Part shown: piece by piece, positions 15,294-25,044 of the stretch
Position numbering within the stretch: position 1 is the first letter of the stretch
How the letters are laid out: every line of letters begins with the position of its first letter
Source of the DNA: Cyanobium sp.
Lineage (GTDB): Bacteria; Cyanobacteriota; Cyanobacteriia; PCC-6307; Cyanobiaceae
Direction: 5' to 3'
DNA length: 56,848 bases
Assembly (NCBI GenBank): GCA_014191755.1
Contig: BJHE01000010.1
Location: 12,058 to 68,905 of the forward strand
Program-made: the position numbers and the translations under genes
Notes under the pieces: model-generated
Told to the model about the DNA's origin: nothing
What the model saw: only the letters and a program-made list of their open reading frames with translations
Database searches by the model: none

Positions 15294-16309
15294 GCCGCCG
15301 CTCCGACCTGCTCCGCTACCTCGGCGCCCGCCTCGCCCTGGCGCCCTTGATGCTCTGGCTGATCAGCAGCCTGGTGTTCCTGCTGCTGCGGGTGGCGCCG
15401 GGGGATCCGATCGATGCGTTGCTGGGTCCGAAGGCCCCCGCCGCCGCCCGCGCCGCCCTGCGCCAGCAGCTCGGCCTCGATCAGCCCCTGACGGTGCAAT
15501 ACGGCCGCTTCCTGGGCGATCTACTGCACGGAAACCTGGGGGTCTCGCAGGCAAGCAAGGAGCCCGTCACCTCGATCATCCAGGGCAGCCTGCCGGCCAG
15601 CCTCGAGCTCGGCCTGGTGGCCCTGCTGATCGCCGCGGTGCTGGGCCTGGCGGTGGGCTTCAGCGGCATCGCCCGGCCCGAGGGCAAGGTGGATCTGGCC
15701 GGCCGCCTCTTCGGCATCGGCACCTATGCCCTGCCCCCCTTCTGGGCGGCGATGGTGGTGCAGCTGGTGTTCGCCGTGTGGCTCGGCTGGCTGCCGGTGG
15801 GCGGCCGCCTGCCCGCCACCGTGCTGCCGCCACAAGGAACGGGCTTCTATCTGTTCGACAGCCTGCGGGCCGGCAATCTCCAGCAGCTGCAGGGGGCCCT
15901 GCGCCACCTGGTGCTGCCCGCCTCCACCCTGGGCCTGCTCCTGAGCGGCATCTTCACCAATGCCCTGCGCCTCAACCTGCGCCGCGCCCTCAGCTCCGAC
16001 TACGTGGAGGCGGCCCGCAGCCGCGGCCTCAGCGAAACCCGGGTGGTGCTGCGCCACGCCCTCCCCAATGCCCTGCTGCCGGTGCTCACGATCACCGGCA
16101 TCACCGTGGCCTCCCTGATCGGCGGCGCCCTGCTGATCGAGGTCACCTACTCATGGCCTGGCATCGCCGCCCGGCTCCAGGAGGCGATCGCCCAGCGGGA
16201 TTACCCCGTGGTGCAGGGGATCGTGGTGGTGGTGGCGGCCCTGGTGGTGCTGATCACCGTGGCGGTGGACCTGCTGGTGGCCCTGCTCGATCCGCGGGTG
16301 CGCTTCTGA
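15290..16309 (+). CDS. ABC transporter permease, DppB type
   Basis: A 339-aa inner-membrane protein with about six helices, an N-terminal periplasmic loop and the DppB family start (LLRVAPGDPIDALLG). The EAA loop that docks the ATPase is EAARSRGLSETRVVLRHALP, near residues 238-257. It is coupled by a 4-bp overlap to the substrate-binding gene. No DppC partner or ATPase gene follows, so the rest of the importer must be encoded elsewhere or be shared. Confidence 0.92.
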   Translation: MSRRSDLLRYLGARLALAPLMLWLISSLVFLLLRVAPGDPIDALLGPKAPAAARAALRQQLGLDQPLTVQYGRFLGDLLHGNLGVSQASKEPVTSIIQGSLPASLELGLVALLIAAVLGLAVGFSGIARPEGKVDLAGRLFGIGTYALPPFWAAMVVQLVFAVWLGWLPVGGRLPATVLPPQGTGFYLFDSLRAGNLQQLQGALRHLVLPASTLGLLLSGIFTNALRLNLRRALSSDYVEAARSRGLSETRVVLRHALPNALLPVLTITGITVASLIGGALLIEVTYSWPGIAARLQEAIAQRDYPVVQGIVVVVAALVVLITVAVDLLVALLDPRVRF

Positions 16310-16338
16310 GCGGCGGGCGCCGTCGGCCGCCCCATGCC

Positions 16339-17997
16339 TCACAGCTCCGAGCGCCAGAGGCGGGCCGCCGCCGGATCGAGCACATAGGCCGTGATGCCCT
16401 CCTGCAGCCTGCGTTGGGGCGGTAGCGGCTCCGCCGGGGTGCGACGCCCAACGCCTCCCTCCGCACCGGTCTGCTCCAGTGAGCCCAGAAAGGCGCTGGT
16501 GACATCGAGCAGCACCCCCTGCACCCGCAGCGGGTCCGCCCCCACCAGCTCCCTTCCCAGCCGCAGCAGCGCCTCATCGCGCTGGGTCATCCGCAGCGGC
16601 GAGAAGTGGCTGGCCCCCTGCACCACCACCAGCCGGCTGCGGCGATCACGCACGGCCAGGAACAGGGCCAGCTGTTCATCGAGCGGTGGCGTGACCAGAT
16701 CCAGGCTGCCGCCCACCATCAGCAGCGGCACCGGCAGGGCCCCCAGGCCGGGCTCGGGCCAGAGCAGACTGCCGAACCCATTGAAGAGAACCAGGGCCCG
16801 CAGGTCGGCGGGCGGCCGGGAGGGAGGGGGCAGGGCCCGCTCCGGCAGCTGGCACTGAATCAGGCGGGAGGGGTTATGGATCGGCAGGCGTTCCAGAGCC
16901 GTGCGGCAACGACCCTCCAATCCAGGCTGGGGGGCGATTCCCGCCGCCAGCAGCGCCGTGAGCCCTCCGAGCGAATGGCCGGCCAGCACCAGGCCCGAGC
17001 CGTTCACCGGCAACCTCCCCAGCCGCTGGGCGGCCACCACCGCCTCCACATCGGCCAGGCGGATGCCCAGGGTTTCGGCTCCCGGAGGTGGTTGCTGCCC
17101 ATTGAGGGCAGCCCGCAGGGCCAGCCCATCGCTACCAGGGTGCTGCACCACCACCACCGGCCAGCCCCGCTGGGCCAGGGCCCTGGCCAGCCAGCCCAGT
17201 TGGTCGGCGTTTCCGCCCAGGCCAGGCATCATCAGCACCCAGGGTTGGTTGGGGCGGCGCTCGACGCTGGCAGCCCAGATCTCCAACGGCAGGCCTTCGC
17301 GCCGGCCCGGCACCGCAAGCTGCAGCCGCAGCGGCGGCGGAGCGGGGCGGCCCGCCTCGGCAGCGGCGTTCTCCCCGGCGGAGGCAGGAGGCTGGATCAG
17401 CGGCAGGGGCAGCCTCCCCAGGCGCACCATCGCCTGCTGCTGGCGCTTCAGCTGAAAGCGCCAGCGCTGGCCCAGGCTCACCAGGGCATCGAGGCGGAGA
17501 TTCAGGGTCTGCGGCGGCAGTGCCTCCAGCAGCTCCAGCAGCGTGACCTCCCGCCGCTGCTCCAACAGCCGCCGCAGGGTGATCTGCAGCAGGGTCGTGG
17601 TGCTGCCTCCATCCGCCGTGGTGAGCAGGTTCCCCAGCTCCTCCAGCAACTGCCGACCAGCCCAGGTGTCGAGCAACTGGCGGCCGAAGCTCTGATCCCT
17701 GAGCAGGGGGGCCCGCAGCATCCGATGCAGGTCGGCGCGGCTGCGGGCATCGAGCAGGCCGAGCCACGGCCCCAGATCACCCGCCAATGGCCCATCACTT
17801 GCCGGCTGCCGGCTCCAAGCCGCCAGCTGGCCGAGGTGGATCGGGATCTGGAGGGAGTCGATGCGCAACTCCAGCAGCTCGGCCGCCTGCACCGAGCGCG
17901 GCGGCAGCGCCAACGGCAAGGCCACCAGGCCGATCAACAGACCACAAACGGCGCCCCTACGACGACGACCCGCGGTGGTGAGAGGCGCAGGGCGCAT
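16339..17997 (-). CDS. Secreted alpha/beta hydrolase with DUF1400 N-terminal domain
   Basis: A 552-aa protein with a signal peptide (about residues 16-38, ending SVQA-AE). The region to about residue 200 is the helical DUF1400 domain common in cyanobacteria (ELLELRIDSLQIPIHLGQLA). The hydrolase domain follows: WVLMMPGLGGNADQ oxyanion region, nucleophile elbow GHSLGG (Ser342), a GGSLDLVTPPLDEQ acid region and the GASHFSPL histidine near residue 465. Substrate is unknown; lipase or esterase activity is likely. It stands alone between convergent and divergent neighbours. Confidence 0.85.
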   Translation of the reverse strand: MRPAPLTTAGRRRRGAVCGLLIGLVALPLALPPRSVQAAELLELRIDSLQIPIHLGQLAAWSRQPASDGPLAGDLGPWLGLLDARSRADLHRMLRAPLLRDQSFGRQLLDTWAGRQLLEELGNLLTTADGGSTTTLLQITLRRLLEQRREVTLLELLEALPPQTLNLRLDALVSLGQRWRFQLKRQQQAMVRLGRLPLPLIQPPASAGENAAAEAGRPAPPPLRLQLAVPGRREGLPLEIWAASVERRPNQPWVLMMPGLGGNADQLGWLARALAQRGWPVVVVQHPGSDGLALRAALNGQQPPPGAETLGIRLADVEAVVAAQRLGRLPVNGSGLVLAGHSLGGLTALLAAGIAPQPGLEGRCRTALERLPIHNPSRLIQCQLPERALPPPSRPPADLRALVLFNGFGSLLWPEPGLGALPVPLLMVGGSLDLVTPPLDEQLALFLAVRDRRSRLVVVQGASHFSPLRMTQRDEALLRLGRELVGADPLRVQGVLLDVTSAFLGSLEQTGAEGGVGRRTPAEPLPPQRRLQEGITAYVLDPAAARLWRSEL

Positions 17998-18053
17998 CCG
18001 GGGTCTTCAGCCTGGTGACACCACTCTCCCGCAGCCCTGCAGGGGAGTGGTGA

Positions 18054-18296
18054 TCATGCGGGATCCGCTGGCGTGGACTCGGCCAGCTTCCAGGCCTCCT
18101 GGGGCAGGGGCTCAGTGCCGTACTCCCAGTCGTCGTAATCGGGATCGTTGCGGATCTGGCGATGCACCTCCTTCTGCACACTGAAGTTATGCGGGTGTTC
18201 CTCGGCTTTGGGCTGCGGAGCTCCGGAATCGGAGCCGCCGTCGGAGCCGGGGCCGAGGGGGCCGGCCGCAGGGGAGGTGCCGGACACTTGGCTCAT
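18054..18296 (-). CDS. Small conserved hypothetical protein
   Basis: An 80-aa protein from the ATG at 18296. The first 35 residues are Gly/Pro/Ser-rich. The last 45 (HNFSVQKEVHRQIRNDPDYD, then WEYGTEPLPQEAWKLAES) have the look of a conserved picocyanobacterial peptide. Acidic and aromatic residues dominate, and there is no membrane segment. Function unknown. The upstream open extension to 18416 looks like a shadow. Confidence 0.6.
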   Translation of the reverse strand: MSQVSGTSPAAGPLGPGSDGGSDSGAPQPKAEEHPHNFSVQKEVHRQIRNDPDYDDWEYGTEPLPQEAWKLAESTPADPA

Positions 18297-18498
18297 GGCA
18301 GGGGCTAGGGAGAACCGGGCAGAACCATCCTCACCGATCGCGGCGAAGCCCCCCCGTGGAAGCACAGCGTCCGTCAGGCCGGCGAGCAGCACCACCCCGC
18401 CAGCAGCCGCATGCAACGCCGGCAGGCGCGGAGCTGGCGCAGGAACTCAACCCGCCGCCATCAAGATCGCCTCAAGCGCCGGATAAAAAAAAGATGCA

Positions 18499-19590
18499 TC
18501 AGACGTTGAACAAAAACTCCATCACATCCCCCTCGGCTACCACATATTCCTTCCCCTCGCTGCGCAGCCAGCCCCGGTTGCGGGCCTCCGCCAGGGAGCC
18601 AGCCTCAAGCAGCTGCTGCCAAGCGATCGTCTGGGCGCGGATGAAGCCGCGCTCGAAATCGGTGTGGATCACACCGGCAGCCTGGGGGGCCGTCATGCCG
18701 GTGCGGATCGTCCAGGCGCGGGTCTCCTTTTCGCCGGTGGTGAAGTAAGTGCGCAGACCCAGCAGTTCATAGGTGGCCCGGATCAGGCTCTGCAGGCCGC
18801 CCTCGCTCACCCCCAGGCCCGCCAGAAACTCGCTGCGCTCCTCCTCGGGCAGTTCAATCAGCTCCGCTTCCACCTGGGCCGAGATCTTCACGCAGAGGGC
18901 ACCCTCCTGCTCTGCCAGGGCCTTCACGGTTTCCACGAAGGCATTGCCGCCGGCCAGGTCGTCCTCGCTCACATTGGTGGCATAGATGATCGGCTTGGCG
19001 GTGAGCAGGCCCAGGGGCCGAATCAGGACCTCCTCCTCCTCAGCCAGGACCACCGAACGGGCGGCGCCGCCCTTCTCCAGCACCGCCTGGATGCGCTCCA
19101 GGGCGCCATCCTCGAGCTGGGCCTCCTTGCTGGTGCGCAGTTGCTTCTTGAGGCGCTCGCGGCGCTTCTCCACCTGGGCCAGATCGGAAAGCCCAAGCTC
19201 CAGGTTGATGATCTCGGCATCGCGGCGAGGATCCACCGAGCCCGAAACGTGAATCACGTCATCGTCCTCGAAGCAGCGCACCACATGCACGATGGCGTCC
19301 ACCTCGCGGATGTTGGCCAGGAACTTGTTGCCCAGGCCTTCCCCCTGGCTGGCGCCCTTCACCAGGCCGGCGATGTCCACAAACTCCACCCGGGTGGGGA
19401 TGATCTCCTTCGAGCCCGAGAGAGCGGAAAGCTGCTGCAGGCGCCCATCGGGCACGGCCACCACTCCCGAATTGGGCTCGATCGTGCAGAAGGGGAAATT
19501 GGCAGCGGTGGCCTGGGCGTTGGCCACCAGAGCATTGAAGAGGGTGGATTTGCCCACGTTGGGCAGCCCCACGATTCCGGCTTTGAGCAT
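18499..19590 (-). CDS. ychF: Redox-regulated ATPase YchF (OLA1 family)
   Basis: A ribosome-associated P-loop protein that prefers ATP over GTP. The 363-aa product has GLPNVGKST (8-16), switch/G3 [10 protein letters not shown], and ATNVSE in place of the GTPase NKxD, which is the mark of this family. The C-terminal TGS domain includes [20 protein letters not shown] and the FERGFIRA and [12 protein letters not shown] end. Length and start are normal. It is divergent from the efflux adaptor. Confidence 0.97.
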   Translation of the reverse strand: MLKAGIVGLPNVGKSTLFNALVANAQATAANFPFCTIEPNSGVVAVPDGRLQQLSALSGSKEIIPTRVEFVDIAGLVKGASQGEGLGNKFLANIREVDAIVHVVRCFEDDDVIHVSGSVDPRRDAEIINLELGLSDLAQVEKRRERLKKQLRTSKEAQLEDGALERIQAVLEKGGAARSVVLAEEEEVLIRPLGLLTAKPIIYATNVSEDDLAGGNAFVETVKALAEQEGALCVKISAQVEAELIELPEEERSEFLAGLGVSEGGLQSLIRATYELLGLRTYFTTGEKETRAWTIRTGMTAPQAAGVIHTDFERGFIRAQTIAWQQLLEAGSLAEARNRGWLRSEGKEYVVAEGDVMEFLFNV

Positions 19591-19733
19591 GGCTGGAATC
19601 TACGCGGGCCGGTTCTGCCCTCCTGCCCGGGCCGGCATGGCTTCGGCTCTCCGCCACCCACCAGCGGGCGCGACCGGCGAGACTGACGGCAGCTTGGCCG
19701 CTTCCGATTTCCGCCTCTTCCTCCCTCCGACCC

Positions 19734-20897
19734 GTGGGCGCGCCCACCACCCCTCCGCTGGCGCCGGCGCCCCCGATCGCCCTGCCGACTCGCCGGGCTG
19801 CCTGGCGGCGCTGGCGCCCCTGGCTGCTGCTGGCCGTGGTGGCCGCCCTGCTGGCCGGCCTGGGCCTCTGGCAGCGCCAGCAGAAGGCGGGCGGCCGCGA
19901 TGTGGCACCGTACACGGTGCTGGCCCAGTCCGGCGAGCTGCCAGGGGTGGTGACCGCCGCCGGTGAACTGGATGCCGTGGAGCGGGTGAATGTGAGCCCG
20001 AAACGGCAGGGCCTGATCGAGGAGCTCTTTGTGGACGAGGGCGACACGGTGAAGGCCGGCCAGGCCATTGCCCGCATGGATGCCGGAGACCTGCGCGATC
20101 GGGCGCAGGAGCTGGCGGCCAACATCCGCTCCGCCGAAGCTGAGCTGGAGCGCAGCGCCAGTGAGCTGCGGCGCAATGAACCTCTCTATCGCCAGGGAGC
20201 GATCAGCTTCAACGACCTCAGCCGCTTCCGCGCCGATGAGAAGGTGAAGCGGATGGCGGTGAACGCAGCACGGCAGCGGCTGGAGCAGCGCTATGTGGAA
20301 AAAGAGGAACTGATCGTGCGGGCTCCCTTCGACGGGGTGATCAGCCAGCGCTTCGCCAATCCGGGCGCCTTCGTGACCCCCACCACCACGGCGTCGGCCA
20401 GCGCCGGTGCCACCAGCTCCTCGATCGTGGAGCTCTCCCAGGGCCTGGAGGTGCTGGCCAAGGTTCCCGAAAGCGATCTGGGCCGCCTGCGGCTGGGTAT
20501 GCCCGCCAGTGTGCGGGTGGATGCCTTCCCCGACCGCCGCTTCGCCGCCCGCGTCCGCCAGATCGCTCCCCGGGCCGTGAAGACGAACAACGTGACCTCC
20601 TTTGAGGTGAAGCTCGCGCTGGTGGATCCCGCCCCGGAACTCAGGATCGGCATGACCGCCGACGTGGACTTCCAGACCGGGCGGCTTCAGGCCCGCACCC
20701 TGGTCCCCACGGTGGCGGTGGTGACCGAAGAGGGCAAACCCGGGGTGCTGCTGGTGGGTAAGGAGAGCCAACCCACGTTCCGGCCGGTGGAACTGGGCGT
20801 GAGCAGCGGCCGCAACACCCAGATCATCGCCGGACTGGAGCCCGGCAGCCGCGTGTTCATCGACCTGCCGCCCTGGGCGAAGAAACGCAAGAACTGA
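19734..20897 (+). CDS. Efflux membrane-fusion (HlyD/MacA-type) protein
   Basis: This periplasmic adaptor would link an inner-membrane pump to an outer-membrane channel. The 387-aa chain starts at a GTG and has one helix ([17 protein letters not shown], about 29-45). It then has a biotinyl-lipoyl half ([20 protein letters not shown]), an alpha-helical hairpin with coiled coil, and the second half ([20 protein letters not shown]). A beta-barrel with [13 protein letters not shown] closes it. No MacB-like partner is next to it, so the pump is not identified here. A DevB-like role is possible. Confidence 0.85.
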   Translation: MGAPTTPPLAPAPPIALPTRRAAWRRWRPWLLLAVVAALLAGLGLWQRQQKAGGRDVAPYTVLAQSGELPGVVTAAGELDAVERVNVSPKRQGLIEELFVDEGDTVKAGQAIARMDAGDLRDRAQELAANIRSAEAELERSASELRRNEPLYRQGAISFNDLSRFRADEKVKRMAVNAARQRLEQRYVEKEELIVRAPFDGVISQRFANPGAFVTPTTTASASAGATSSSIVELSQGLEVLAKVPESDLGRLRLGMPASVRVDAFPDRRFAARVRQIAPRAVKTNNVTSFEVKLALVDPAPELRIGMTADVDFQTGRLQARTLVPTVAVVTEEGKPGVLLVGKESQPTFRPVELGVSSGRNTQIIAGLEPGSRVFIDLPPWAKKRKN

Positions 20898-20946
20898 GCC
20901 CCCGACCAGCCCCGTTGCTCTGGCCCGACTGCTCAGGCCCGATTGC

Positions 20947-22119
20947 TCAGGCTACGGGGGCAACGGCCTCGAGGTAGCGCCGGGTGGTCTCCACGATGCG
21001 GCCACTGGCCAGACCATCCCCGAAGGGGTTGTGGGCCCTGGCCATCGCCTCATAGGCCGCCCGATCCTCCAGCAACCGGGAGCTCTCCTCAAGGATCGTG
21101 GCGCTGGCGGTGCCGATCAACCGGGCGGTGCCGGCCTCCACAGCCTCAGGACGCTCGGTGGTGCGGCGCAGCACCAGCACGGGCTTACCCAGGGCCGGGG
21201 CTTCCTCCTGCAGCCCACCGGAATCGGTGAGCAGCAGGGTGCAACCCCGCATGGCCGCCACCAGGCGGTCGTAGTCGAGGGGTTCGGTGAGGAAAGCGCG
21301 GGGGTGGGTGCCCAGCAGCTCCTGCAACGGCTCCCGCACGGTGGGATTGCGATGCAAGGGGAGCAGCAGGGCGGTGTCGGGGAAGCGCTCCAGCACGGCC
21401 AGGAAGCCGCGGCCGATGTCCTGCAGCCGGTCACCCCAGTTCTCGCGTCGGTGCACCGTGGCTAGCAACACCCGCTGCCGCTCCCAGTCGAGGCCAGGGA
21501 TCTCCAGGGTGGGGGCCTTCTCGGCCATCAGCAGCAGCGCATCGATCACCGTATTGCCGGTGGTGGTGATCTCCCCCACCACGCCGGAGGCACGGAGGTT
21601 GGCAGCAGAGCGCTCGGTGGGGGCGAAGTTGAGCTGGGCCAGCTGGGAGATCAAACGGCGGTTGGCCTCCTCCGGAAAGGGGTCGAACAGGTTGTCGGTG
21701 CGCAGACCCGCCTCCACATGGCCCACCGGGATCTGCTCGTAGAACGCCGCCAGGGCACTGGCGAAGGCCGTGGTGGTGTCGCCCTGAACCAGCACCAGGG
21801 CGGGGCGATGCAGGCTGAACTCCTGCTTCAGGCCCTGCAGGGAGGCACAGGTCACATGGGTGAGGGTCTGGTTGGGGGCCATCAGGGCCAGATCGTGGTC
21901 GGCCCGGAGGTCGAACAACTCCATCACCTGGCTCACCATCTCGCGGTGCTGCCCGGTGAGCACCACCCGGGTGCGGAAGGCGGAGGAGGCCTGGAAGGCC
22001 AGGATCACCGGCGCCAGCTTGATCGCTTCAGGGCGGGTACCCAGCACGATGCTCACCAGGGGCGCGCCTGGGGATGCGGCCTGGGAAGTGGGGGATGCGG
22101 CAGCGGAGACAGCAGACAA
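20947..22119 (-). CDS. wecB: UDP-N-acetylglucosamine 2-epimerase (non-hydrolysing)
   Basis: It interconverts UDP-GlcNAc and UDP-ManNAc for surface polysaccharides. The 390-aa protein has the family start VLGTRPEAIKLAPVI, QGDTTTAFASALAAFY, HVEAGLRTDNLFDPFPEE, the VHRRENWG loop and the TDSGGLQEEAPALGKPVLVLR nucleotide-binding stretch. About 17 Ala/Ser-rich residues precede the core and a later start is possible. It faces the efflux gene convergently and is divergent from the PilT-like gene. Confidence 0.95.
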   Translation of the reverse strand: MSAVSAAASPTSQAASPGAPLVSIVLGTRPEAIKLAPVILAFQASSAFRTRVVLTGQHREMVSQVMELFDLRADHDLALMAPNQTLTHVTCASLQGLKQEFSLHRPALVLVQGDTTTAFASALAAFYEQIPVGHVEAGLRTDNLFDPFPEEANRRLISQLAQLNFAPTERSAANLRASGVVGEITTTGNTVIDALLLMAEKAPTLEIPGLDWERQRVLLATVHRRENWGDRLQDIGRGFLAVLERFPDTALLLPLHRNPTVREPLQELLGTHPRAFLTEPLDYDRLVAAMRGCTLLLTDSGGLQEEAPALGKPVLVLRRTTERPEAVEAGTARLIGTASATILEESSRLLEDRAAYEAMARAHNPFGDGLASGRIVETTRRYLEAVAPVA

Positions 22120-22275
22120 GACCAGGCCGCAGACCCTCTAATCCTACGGATCTCCGCCCGATGCCCCCTCACTCCAGCGCTGAGCCGCTGACGCCCTCCG
22201 GCAGAGCATTCAGCGACGGTGGCAGTGCCGGGGGAACGGTGCGACCATTGGCTCTAAAGCCTCCGCCCCGGAGCC

Positions 22276-23556
22276 ATGGCCGAACTGCCCTTTGCGTTCA
22301 GCCCCAGCACACCACCGGCGGCGCCGCCCCCGCCCCAGCCCACTCCCACGCCAGCAGCCTCCCCCCCCCTGGAGGAGGGAAGCCAGCTGGGAACCAGAGC
22401 CGCCATCCCGGCTGCGCCACCACCTCCGGCTGCCCCCGCCCCTCCGACCACCCCGGCCCGGGTGAACCCGGAACCTCCCGGCACCCCGGCCGAACCGCCG
22501 GCCAACCTTGAGGCGATCGTGCAGATCGCCTTCATCAACAACTATTCCGATATCCATCTGGGCGTTGGCGAGGTGCCCCGCTTCCGCAGCCTTGGGGACA
22601 TCGTGGCCACCCCTTGGCCCGTCACCAACGCCGATACATTTCGCGACTGGCTGCGAGAAGTGCTCAACCCCGGCCAGTTGGACAGCTTCAAGCGGCAGAA
22701 GGAATTCGATGGATCACACTCCTTCTCCTTCGTGAGGGTAAGGATCAATCTGCTCGAAACGGTGCAGGGTCCGGCCATGGTGCTGCGCCTCATCCCCAAG
22801 GAGATACCCAGCCTTTCAAACCTGGGAATGCCGAGCGTGATCAAGGACCTCGCTGCCAAGCCGAAAGGAATGATCCTGATCACCGGAGCTACGGGCTCGG
22901 GCATCACTACCACCCTGGCGGCGCTGATTGATCATATCAATACCACCATGAAGAAGCATGTGCTCACCATCGAAGATCCGGTGGAGTTCGTGCACAGCAG
23001 CAAGCAGTCTCTCATCCGTCAGCGGGAGGTTGGCAGCCACACCAAGCTGTTTCAGAATGCCCTGAGATCAGCCCTGCGCGAAGATCCGGATGTGATCCTG
23101 ATCGGTGAGATCCGCGACCAGGAAACCTTCAGTACTGCTATCAAGGCCGCCCAGACCGGTCATCTCGTGCTCGGCACCCTCCACGCCACTTCCGCCGTGC
23201 GCACGCTGGAATTGGTGCTGAGGATGTATTCCCCCCACGAGCAGGAGGGTATGCGGCGGGCCATTGCCGAAACGCTCCTGGGGGTGATCTCCCAGGGTCT
23301 GATCAAGACCACCGACGAAAAAAGAACCGCCTTCCACGATATCTTGATCAACACTGATACCTGCCGCGACTATATTATCAGCGGCAAACTCGATGAGATT
23401 GATGCGATCATGAACCGCAGCGCCTTCGACGGCATGCAGACCGCCAATCAGTCCTTGGCCCGCTTGGTGCAGGAGGGAAGAGCCACCGCCGAAGAGGTGA
23501 TCTCCAACAGCAACCGGCCGGGCGAACTGGAGCAGACCCTTCGCGGCAGTACCTGA
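22276..23556 (+). CDS. PilT-like type IV pilus ATPase with altered Walker A
   Basis: A GspE/PilT secretion-ATPase family protein of 426 aa. Residues 1-75 are a Pro/Ala-rich extension. A PilT N-terminal domain follows (NNYSDIHLGVGEVPRFRSLG). The Asp box (REDPDVILIGEIRDQET, 268-284), the TIEDPVEFVH stretch (231-240) and the His box (TGHLVLGTLHATSA) are intact. The P-loop is GATGSGITTT at 203-212: the invariant lysine is Ile210, codon ATC at 22903-22905. ATP binding or hydrolysis should be impaired. It may be a regulatory or hetero-oligomer subunit of the retraction motor. No pilus genes adjoin it. Confidence 0.9.
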   Translation: MAELPFAFSPSTPPAAPPPPQPTPTPAASPPLEEGSQLGTRAAIPAAPPPPAAPAPPTTPARVNPEPPGTPAEPPANLEAIVQIAFINNYSDIHLGVGEVPRFRSLGDIVATPWPVTNADTFRDWLREVLNPGQLDSFKRQKEFDGSHSFSFVRVRINLLETVQGPAMVLRLIPKEIPSLSNLGMPSVIKDLAAKPKGMILITGATGSGITTTLAALIDHINTTMKKHVLTIEDPVEFVHSSKQSLIRQREVGSHTKLFQNALRSALREDPDVILIGEIRDQETFSTAIKAAQTGHLVLGTLHATSAVRTLELVLRMYSPHEQEGMRRAIAETLLGVISQGLIKTTDEKRTAFHDILINTDTCRDYIISGKLDEIDAIMNRSAFDGMQTANQSLARLVQEGRATAEEVISNSNRPGELEQTLRGST

Positions 23557-23601
23557 AAGCCTCCGCAGCAACCGGTGGGCCGTCACGCCAGAAGTGGGGC
23601 T

Positions 23602-23862
23602 TCAGTTGGTGTGTCCTGTGAGTCTTGCCACCAGCAATACGGTGAGGCCCACCGAGAGTCCAAGCATCGCAAGTCTGCCGTTCCAGATCTCGGCTTGGGG
23701 AGTGAAGCCCCGCCGCCAAGAATTGAGCTCCTCCTGAGAGACTGGCTCAGGTCCGCCGGATCTCACCACGGCCGGCGGTGCAGCACCGACCTGCATCCCG
23801 GCGGAAGGGATCGGAGCTGATTCAGGGGTGGAGTCGTACGGCACGGGATTCGCCGGGGCCAT
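23602..23862 (-). CDS. High-light-inducible (Hli/Scp) chlorophyll-binding protein
   Basis: A single-helix relative of plant light-harvesting proteins that binds chlorophyll and carotenoid and protects photosystem assembly. From the ATG at 23862 it is 86 aa. The first 50 residues are a Pro/Ser-rich soluble tail. The conserved block is GFTPQAEIWNGRLAMLGL, with Glu and Asn-Gly-Arg as chlorophyll ligands, and the helix continues SVGLTVLLVARL. It lies 53 bp downstream of tsaD, perhaps co-transcribed. Upstream open sequence to 24060 is antisense overlap and rejected. Confidence 0.9.
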   Translation of the reverse strand: MAPANPVPYDSTPESAPIPSAGMQVGAAPPAVVRSGGPEPVSQEELNSWRRGFTPQAEIWNGRLAMLGLSVGLTVLLVARLTGHTN

Positions 23863-23915
23863 GGGCACTGACGGCCTGGAGCCGTGCCTGCAGGGATCAA
23901 TACACCCTAGGGCTA

Positions 23916-24971
23916 TTAAAAGCAGGGCTGGGTTTCGTAAAGCCGATCGGCCTCGGCCAGGGCCAGCCGGGGGGCCACCCCGAGGCTGATCGGGCTGCTG
24001 CAACCGCCCCTCAGCCGCTCGCACGCCGCCACACCCACCATGGCGGCGTTGTCGGTGCACCAGGCCAGGGGGGCCACCCGCCAGCCCAGGCCGACCGCTC
24101 CGGCCCGCTCCGCCAGCAGCGCCCGCAGCCGCCGATTGGCGGCCACCCCGCCCACCAGCACGAGGGTGTCGAGCCCCTCATCGAGGGCACAGCGGCAGCT
24201 GCGCTCCACCAGAACCTCGGCCACAACCTGTTCGAAACTGGCGGCCAGATCGGCAAGGGGCAGGGGGATCCCGGCGGTCGTCAGGGCCTCCACCTGCCGC
24301 AGCATGGCGGTCTTGAGGCCGCTGAAACTGAAGTCGTAGGGGTGGAAACCGCCGCCGGGCCGCGACACCCGGCCCTTCGGCAGGCGGAAGCGGTGGGGAT
24401 CACCTGGGCGGGCGGCGGCCTCGATCGCGGGCCCACCGGGATAGGGGAGTCCGAGCAGGCGAGCCACCTTGTCGAAGCACTCACCGGCCGCGTCATCGTG
24501 GCTGCGCCCCAACCGCCGATAACGGCCTGGCCCGTCGACCCGCACCAGTTCAGTGTGGCCGCCGCTCACCAGCAGCACCAGGGTCGGCCCCTCGGGCGGA
24601 TCCTCCCCGAGCCGCACCGAGGCGAGATGCCCCTCCAGGTGATGGATGCCCAGAAAGGGCTTGCCATGGAGACGGGCCAGGGTGCGGCCGGTCACCGAGC
24701 CAACCAGCAGGGCACCCACCAGGCCGGGCGCCACGCTGGCGGCGATGGCATCCACGGCGGCGAGGTCCACGCCGCTCTCGGCCACGACCCGCGCCACCAG
24801 GCCCGGAAGGGCCTCCACATGGCGGCGGGAGGCGATCTCGGGCACCACCCCACCCCAGCGGGCGTGCTCCTCGATCTGGGAGGCCACGGCGCTGGAAAGC
24901 ACCCTGCGGTCGGTCACAATCGCCGCCGCCGACTCGTCACAACTTGTTTCGAGCGCCAGAACGGTGGGCAT
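23916..24971 (-). CDS. tsaD: tRNA N6-threonylcarbamoyladenosine transferase TsaD
   Basis: TsaD transfers the threonylcarbamoyl group to A37 of ANN-decoding tRNAs, working with TsaB and TsaE. The 351-aa protein starts [17 protein letters not shown]. It has the metal-binding HHLEGH motif (His111 and His115), the VSGGHTELV substrate loop and [20 protein letters not shown]. The C-terminal TDNAAMVG metal aspartate is also present. Start and length are normal. It diverges from psaF. Confidence 0.97.
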   Translation of the reverse strand: MPTVLALETSCDESAAAIVTDRRVLSSAVASQIEEHARWGGVVPEIASRRHVEALPGLVARVVAESGVDLAAVDAIAASVAPGLVGALLVGSVTGRTLARLHGKPFLGIHHLEGHLASVRLGEDPPEGPTLVLLVSGGHTELVRVDGPGRYRRLGRSHDDAAGECFDKVARLLGLPYPGGPAIEAAARPGDPHRFRLPKGRVSRPGGGFHPYDFSFSGLKTAMLRQVEALTTAGIPLPLADLAASFEQVVAEVLVERSCRCALDEGLDTLVLVGGVAANRRLRALLAERAGAVGLGWRVAPLAWCTDNAAMVGVAACERLRGGCSSPISLGVAPRLALAEADRLYETQPCF

Positions 24972-25044
24972 CGGCTCCAGAGGGCTCCCCTACTGTCCGC
25001 TGGTGACATCCTGCCCTGCCGCAGTCCCTGCCCGGCTCCTCCCC

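Noticed and set aside
16606-18018. A 470-codon plus-strand frame opposite the DUF1400 hydrolase
   Set aside because: The minus-strand hydrolase has a signal peptide and catalytic motifs. The plus frame is Gln/Pro/Arg-rich without motifs.
23863-24060. N-terminal extension of the Hli protein
   Set aside because: It overlaps the tsaD 3' end in another frame and has Gly/Arg-rich junk. The ATG at 23862 gives a normal Hli layout.
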